A program made the position numbers and the translations under genes. This document shows positions 58,171-64,000 of a stretch of DNA of 64,000 bases, in pieces. Position 1 is the first letter of the stretch; the number at the start of each line of letters is the position of its first letter. Source of the stretch: Setophaga petechia (taxonomy: Eukaryota; Chordata; Aves; Passeriformes; Parulidae); assembly GCA_024362935.1 (NCBI GenBank), contig JANCRA010000066.1, positions 3,132,162-3,196,161 of the forward strand. The letters run 5' to 3'. The notes below the pieces were generated by a model. The model worked only from the letters and a program-made list of their open reading frames with translations, did no database searches and had not been told where the DNA came from.

Positions 58171-58557
58171 TGTTGTGGGTGGTCACAGGGGTTTGTTAGA
58201 GGATGGAAGAGACTGGATCTTGATTCCATGATCAGAAGGCTTGATTTATTATATTATGATATATATGTAACATTATATCTATACTACATAGAGATAGAAA
58301 AGGAGCTTCTTCAGAAGCTGGCTATGCTAAGAAGGAGATAGAAAGAATGAATAACCAAGGTCTGTGTCTGGCAGAGAGCGAGAGCAGCTCCACCCTGAGT
58401 GGTCAGTAAATCCAAACATCTACAGGGGACCAACCACAGGTGGACCTGTTGCATTCCACAGCAGCAGAAAATAATTGTTTACATTTGTTACTGAGCTTCT
58501 CAGTTCTAGAAGGAAAAATCCTACAGAAAGGATTTTTCACAAAGAATGTCTGCGACA
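58171..58557 (-). mobile_element. solo LTR, family C
   Basis: In + view TGTTGTGGGTGGTCACAGGG to AAGAATGTCTGCGACA (387 bp). Reverse-strand AATAAATCAAGCC occurs near 58,242. Flanks GAGAGG and TCGAGG are only partly alike, so the target duplication has decayed. Same family as 23,695 and 38,292. Confidence 0.82.
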
Positions 58558-58659
58558 TCGAGGGGATGAGATGTGTGAGAGAGGCTGAGGCAGCAGCACC
58601 TGGGCTGAGGGCCCCTCTCAGCATCTCCTCAGCCCAACTTTCCTGCTCCAGCCCTTCCT

Positions 58660-60350
58660 TCTCGGGGTCTTGTTGGGTTGCTCTGACCCTGAGATTGTTA
58701 AAAGTCTCTTTTCCCAGCCTGGTGCTGGAAGAAGGAGTTGGAGCTCTTAATTTCTCCATCTCAAGGTTGTTTATTGTGTCTTATCTATAAAAATTTTTCT
58801 CCTGCCCTGCTGAGGTCTGTCCAGCAGGACAGACAGAGGCACTCTGGCTGCCCTCAGGGCAGTGTTGTTGTCTTTTTATACTAAAAACTACGTGTACAAT
58901 ATTTACAATTACTTTCCAATACCCATCACCTATGTTAGACAGTGATTTCCATTCTAAACCAATCTGTCAGTGCCACCATCACAGCAGAAGGTGGAGGCCA
59001 AGAGGAAGAAGAAGGAGAAAGGCTGGACATGCCCAGTTCCCTCCATCTTGCCCCCTGAACCCCCATTCCAAAAACCCCAAAATTGACTTTCCCACCATGT
59101 GATAACTTCACTATTATTGTACCTAAACTGTTGTGGCTTGCAGATCTTCATCTAATGTTGGTGATTTTCTCCACGGGTCATAATCAAACCCACAGGGGCA
59201 TTTAGGGCTCTGTGCCAGGGTCTCTGAGCCCCCTGGCCAGGGTCCTGGACAGCCAGAGGGGTGTGCTGGGTTCCCACATGTCCTCAGCTCTGCAGCTCTC
59301 CAGGAGCTCCTGGCCTTGCTGTACTGAGGATCCAGAGCTGGGCAAGCTCTGCAGATGTGCCCCCAGGTCACATCTTTGTACTAAAAACTACGTATACAAT
59401 ATTTACAATTACTTTCCAATACCTATGTTAGACAGTGAGCTTCTGCTCTAAACCAATCTGTCAGTGCCACCATCACAGCAGAAGATGGAGGCCAAGAAGG
59501 AGAAGGAGAAAGGCTGGACATGCCCAGATTCCTCCATCTTCCCTCCTGAACCCCCATTCCAAAAACTCCAAAATCGATTTTCCCACCCTGTGATAACTTC
59601 ATTGTCATTCTACCTAAACTGTTGTGCCTTGCTGATCTTCATCTAATGTTAGTGATTTTCTCCACGGGTCATAATCAAACCCACAGGGGCATTTTGGGCT
59701 CTGTGCCAGGGTCTCTGAGCCCCCTGGTGGGTGTCCTGGCCATCCTGGACAGCCAGAGGGGTGTGCTGGGTTCCCACATGTCCTCAGCTCTGCAGCTCTC
59801 CAGGAGCTCCTGGCCTTGCTGTGCTGAGGATCCAGAGCTGGGCAAGCTCTGCAGATGTGCCCCCAGGGCACATCTTTGTGCTAAAAACTATGTATACAAT
59901 ATTTACAATTACTTTCCAATACCTGTGTTAGACACTGAGCTTCTACTCTAAAGGAATCCAAAAGTGCCACCATCACAGCAGAAGGTGGAGGCCAAGTAGA
60001 AGAAGGAGAAAGGCTGGACATGCCCAGATCCCTCCATCTTCCCTCCTGAACCCCCATTCCAAAAACTCCAAAATCGATTTTCCCACCCTGTGATAACTTC
60101 ATTGTCATTCTACCTAAACTGTTGTGCCTTGCTGATCTTCATCTAATGTTGGTGATTTTCTCCATGGGTCATACTCAAACCCACAGGGGCATTTTGGGCT
60201 CTGTGCCAGGGTCTCTGAGCCCCCTGGCAGGGCTCCTGGCCATCCTGGCCAGCCAGAGGGGTGTGCTGGGTTCCCACATGTCCTCAGCTCTGCAGCTCTC
60301 CAGGAGCTCCTGGAGGATCCACAGCTGGACCAGCGCTCCAGATGTGCCCC
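58660..60350 (-). mobile_element. LTR family B with three 500-bp units
   Basis: Left part TCTCGGGGTCTTGTTGGGTT and the reverse AATAAACAACCTTGAGA match the start at 50,640. The CTAAAAACTAYGTRTACAAT unit starts at 58,881, 59,381 and 59,881, so the period is exactly 500 bp. Unit 3 breaks off near 60,315 (CAGGAGCTCCTGG) into diverged sequence. The CCCGACA end seen at 51,877 is absent. Confidence 0.83.
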
Positions 60351-60920
60351 AGGGCTGGGCAGAGGGGCAGCATCCCCTCCCTGCCACCTGCCCTGCCAGG
60401 TTTAACCCCCTGGGATGGTGCCAGGCTGCTGTCACTCACCCTGCACACAGCAAGGATTGTGCCTCATTTGATGGGAAATTTTCCCTAATAGGTGCCTTTA
60501 AATGACAGGCAGGAAAAAGCTCACGGAGCTCTGGGGTGCTGTAATTTAATGCTGGGTTAAATGACACAATCCAGTGCATTTTCATTAGATGTTCTGAGAC
60601 ACTTCTCCAGCATTTATGCTTTAAAGGCTGCTGGATTGCCAGCTGCAATAACTGTTTTGATTGCAGCCCGAGCTGATGGTGGGCATCCTACCAGAAAAAT
60701 AATGGGCTGGGCTTTAATTATGGCACCTGCACTCCCCAAGTGCGTCAGCACGGCCCTGCTGCATCCAAGGCATGGCAAAATGTGCAACAGATGGAGCTGA
60801 GGGGGGCTTGGAACAGGCCTGGGGGGTGTTGGGGTTTGAGGGAAAAAGAAATGTTCAGGTGTGGCTTGAAGCAGCCAGGGGGGCTCTGATGGGCTCAGCT
60901 CCTGGCACAGGGGCATGGGG
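60351..60920. other. intron 2, single-copy
   Basis: No gene or repeat recognised. Confidence 0.3.
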
Positions 60921-60924
60921 CACT

Positions 60925-61945
60925 GTGCCATGGGTGCTGTCACTCTGGAGGGGTCCAGAGGGATCCAGGGAAGGCTGGAAAACTCCTGCTGGAGCTGAGA
61001 GGGCTCAGCCTGGAGAAAAGGAGGATCAGGAGGGTGTAAGAGCCGAAATGAGGGATGTGGGACTCCGGGGGCTCTCCAAAATGCAGTTTATTGTATCCAA
61101 AATGCAGTTTATTGTATGCAAAATGCAGTTTATTGTATCCAAGGTGCCACAGCAGTCCAGGGTGGTGGGTGACAGAGCTGTGCCCACAGCTGGCAGCTCC
61201 AGCTGCAGGCAGGCCTGGAGACCCTTTGATTCAGGTTACAAATGCATTCTGTACTTTTCTTTTGGTTACATTGCATTATTTACTTTTCTTTGCTGAGCAT
61301 CTTAATACAGCAGAACCAATCTATACCTTAACTTTTATCCATAGCCTATCACAAGTGTAATAATTACCATATTCATGTTACTGTTCTCCAATCACTAAAA
61401 GTTAGTACATTACAGTTTAAGCTAGAAGTTGTTTTTCAGTTTTCTTGTAGTGGGAAATTCTGAGATCTTTTTTCTACTTGCCACGTTGGCAGACTTGTTT
61501 GCCTGTGCTCCCTTTCTGCTTGCTAAAAACATCTTCTTGTCTGAGGTGGGTTTATCCATAAAAACCCCTTCTAACACACACACCCTTTGCCTCCTTGGTT
61601 ATCCAGTGAGTCTGGCTCAGCAATTCTTTTCTTCTATATCAAAACTTACTTCCATCTCTGTTCCTTCTTCAGACTCTACATTTAAAAAAGTTGGGCTCTG
61701 CTCCCTGGGAACAGGGACAGGAGGAGAGGGAACGACCTTGGGATGAACCAGGAGAGGTTTAAATTGGATTTTTGGGGAAGTTTCTGCATGGAAAGGTTGG
61801 TCAGAGCATTGCCCAGGGAGGTTTGGAGGTGTCCAGGGAAGGGCTGGATGTGGCACTTGGGGACAAAGTGGGGATTGGGCACAGCTTGGATGGTCCTGGA
61901 GGGCTTTTCCAACCTCCCTGATTCTGGGATTCTGTCCCATCCAGG
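60925..61945 (+). mobile_element. CR1 LINE fragment split by an LTR
   Basis: Left part to 61,034 (GGCTGGAAAACTCCTGCTGG, GGCTCAGCCTGGAGAAAAGG) and right part from 61,686 (GGGCTCTGCTCCCTGGGAAC, AACCAGGAGAGGTTTAAATT, CCAACCTCCCTGATTCTGGG) form one sense-strand CR1 3' region. A family A LTR lies between, with a little CR1 lost. The 3' tail is intact. Confidence 0.8.
61035..61685 (-). mobile_element. LTR family A, truncated, inside CR1
   Basis: Starts TGTAAGAGCC and has three reverse-strand AATAAA units (AATGCAGTTTATTGTATCC, 61,080-61,141). It runs to CTCTACATTTAAAAAAG, where about 60-70 bp present in the 36.1- and 49.7-kb copies are missing. Insertion inside CR1 dates it after the CR1. Confidence 0.83.
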
Positions 61946-63060
61946 CAGGTGGGGTTCCTCACCTGTGGAAGGTGCTTTCCCCTCGTGGCAGGTGGGTTCC
62001 TCACCTGTGGAAGGTGCTTCTCACTGCCATCACCTCTCCCAAAACTCATTTTTCCTGCTGAAAATTGAGAGCCAAACCAGGAAGATTTGCAGCATCCGTG
62101 GCCCACCTGAAGCAGAGCACGAGGGATGCAAAGAGAGCAGAGGATTTCTGGGTTGATTTGTTTGGATATATTGATTTTTTTTGCAAGGGCAAGCTTATCA
62201 AGCGGCATTTCTGGCGCTGGCTTCGTTTGGTTCCTCGCTGCAGGAGCAAAATGAAGCCAATGAAAACCACATTGCAGATCTCACACAATCAGCACTGGCT
62301 CCGAGCACGTTAAGGGGATAATCACTCAATAATCCATTTGGCTGGAGCTACAGAAGGAATGGAATATGATTATTCCTGCTGTTATTGCTGCCCACACCTC
62401 CATAAGCACAAGGAGTGGAGTTTGCTGCTTCCTTGCCTTGTTAGTTTGTGGTTTTTTGTGCTTGTTACCCTAAAGATAAGCAATGTCAGAATTGCTGTTT
62501 GCTGGGGAGTGGTTCCATGTTGTGTCTGCCTTTCCCCTGGTTTCAATCCCTCAGATTTAGGGAGGAAAGCAGGAGAGCAGTCACCAAGCAGGGATTCCTG
62601 CCAATGCTGCCTGTCCTGGGGCTTTGGAGCAGCAGAGCTGAGCTTTTGAACGTGGCCATGGTAAATGATGATTGTTCTTCAAGGGGATGCTGCCTTGGAC
62701 AAGGCAAGGACATCAGAGAAGAAGAAAAAAACCTCAGTTGTGTGTGTTGGCTGGAGGCTTGAGAGGAGAGAAGTGGCTTTTGTTGTGATTTCAGTGAGGA
62801 GCAGGAGCAGCTCCAGCTCGTTCCCAGGGCAGGAGCAGCTGGCAGGGCTGGAGGTGCTGCACAGGGATTTATTTCCCTGTCTGCAGCAGCATCTCCTGCT
62901 TCCTCCTGGCTGAGTTGGCTTGCAGTGGAGCCAGCTGTGATGTTCTGTGGGCTGAGGGAATTTTGGTGGGTGGGGAGCAGGTTTGGAGCAGGTTTGGAGC
63001 AGGTTTGGATGCCTTTGGTGCTGCTCTGCTGGTTGGGGAACCTCTGAGGGTCAGAGGTGC
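61946..63060. other. intron 2, single-copy, with a CpG-containing segment
   Basis: 62,040-62,345 contains several CpGs (GAGCACGAG, AAGCGGC, CTGGCGCTGG, CTTCGTTTGG, CCTCGC, CCGAGCACG), unlike the surrounding intron. An 82-residue frame (62,065-62,313) is Lys/Arg-rich and unrecognised. It could be a conserved regulatory element; I cannot test that here. Confidence 0.35.
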
Positions 63061-63064
63061 TTGG

Positions 63065-64000
63065 ATTATCAATTTATACAGGTTCTCCTGGAAAATGTTT
63101 CTCCAGCCAGGGTAAGCTCTGAGAACAAGCTCAGTTATCAATTTCTAGAGATTCACCTGGAAATTCTCTCTCCACTCAGTGTGGGCTCTGAGAACAAGCT
63201 CAGTTTATCAATTTCTAGAAGTTCTCATGGAAATTTTCTCTCCAGCTAGTGAGGGTTGTGAGAACAAGCTCAGTTTATCAAATTTCTAGAGGTTCTCATG
63301 GAAAATGTCTCTCCAGCCATTGTGGGATCTCAGAACAAGCTCAGTTTATCAAATTCTACAGGTTCTTATGGAAATTGTGTCTCTAGTCATTGTGGGCTCT
63401 GAGAACAAGCTCAATTATCAATTTCTAGAAGTTCTCATGGAAAATGTCTCTCCAGCCAGGGTAAGCTCTAGGAACAAGCTTAGTTTATCAATTTCTAGAA
63501 GTTCTCATGGAAGTTGTCTGTCCAGCAAATGTTGGTTGTGAGAACAAGAATATCAATTTCTAGAGATTCACCTGGAAATTCTCTCTCCAATCAGTGGGGA
63601 CTCTGAGAACAAGCTCAGTTATCAATATCTAGAGCTTCCTCTGGAAATTGTGTCTCCACTCAGTGTAGGGTCGGAGAACAAGCTCAGTTATCAATTTCTA
63701 GAGGTTCTCATGGAAAATGTCTCTCCAGCTAGTGAGGGTTGTGAGAACAAGCTCAGTTTATCAATTTCCAGAGGTTCTCATGGAAATTGTGTCTCTAGTT
63801 ATTGTGGGCTCTGAGAACAAGCTCAGTTTATCAGTTTCTAGAGATTCTCAAGGAAAATGTCTCTCCAGCCAGGGTAGACTCTGAGAACAAGCTCAGTTTA
63901 TCAATTTCTAGAGCTTCTCATGGAAATTCTCTCTCCAGCCAGTGTGGGCTGTGAGCACAAGCTCAGTGACAATTTCATGCCCTCGTGCACAGGAATTTCT
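63065..64000. repeat. 70-bp minisatellite, about 13 copies, continuing off the window
   Basis: The unit contains GAGAACAAGCTCAGTTTATC, AATTTCTAGARGTTCTCATG and GAAAATGTCTCTCCAGCCA. AGAACAAGCTCAG occurs at 63,122, 63,191, 63,261 and so on. Frames across it are artefacts. Confidence 0.93.

Noticed and set aside
62065..62313. 82-residue Lys/Arg-rich frame
   Set aside because: No known domain, no splice context, not clearly an exon. Kept only as a possible non-coding element.

Overview
The window looks like passerine (songbird) nuclear DNA. The case rests on 3' fragments of avian CR1 LINEs, at least seven families of solo LTRs of a kind I recognise from songbird genomes, A+T-rich microsatellites, and an unusual load of minisatellites. 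No bacterial operon, phage or CRISPR locus is present. Most long reading frames are by-products of tandem repeats whose unit length is a multiple of three.

The only protein-coding gene I can support is the 5' end of a CUB-and-Sushi gene on the + strand, best matched to CSMD2. A CpG-rich promoter region lies at about 13,990-16,640, with a TATA-like box at 15,948 and a C/T-rich 5' leader. Exon 1 (coding part 16,412-16,568) encodes an N-terminal signal sequence. Intron 1 is about 28.4 kb. Exon 2 (44,929-45,145) encodes the first part of the first CUB domain, and its reading phase fits exon 1. Intron 2 begins at 45,146 and runs past the right edge. I found no third exon.

Layout: 1-13,990 is upstream intergenic DNA with three LTR segments, CR1 pieces and six tandem arrays. 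13,990-16,640 is promoter plus exon 1. 16,569-44,928 is intron 1. It starts with a 0.9-kb G-rich minisatellite and then alternates single-copy DNA, solo LTRs and tandem arrays. 44,929-45,145 is exon 2. 45,146-64,000 is intron 2, with nested LTRs, two large A+T tracts and three more arrays. Arrays and larger tandem duplications cover very roughly a quarter of the window (sum of the spans listed).

The most interesting signals are structural. (1) A 140-bp segment from 47.7 kb has been copied into an LTR 3.06 kb away. (2) The A+T tract at 54 kb holds two short foreign inserts whose sources are visible elsewhere in the window. (3) At two unrelated LTRs (19.5-20.4 kb and 37.2-37.8 kb) the LTR edge plus its flank has been tandemly triplicated, and two other LTR families carry large tandem duplications. 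(4) The CSMD2-like intron 1 opens with a G-rich repeat within 100 bp of the splice donor. These point to replication-based template switching and repeat growth at transposon edges, not to a new protein system.
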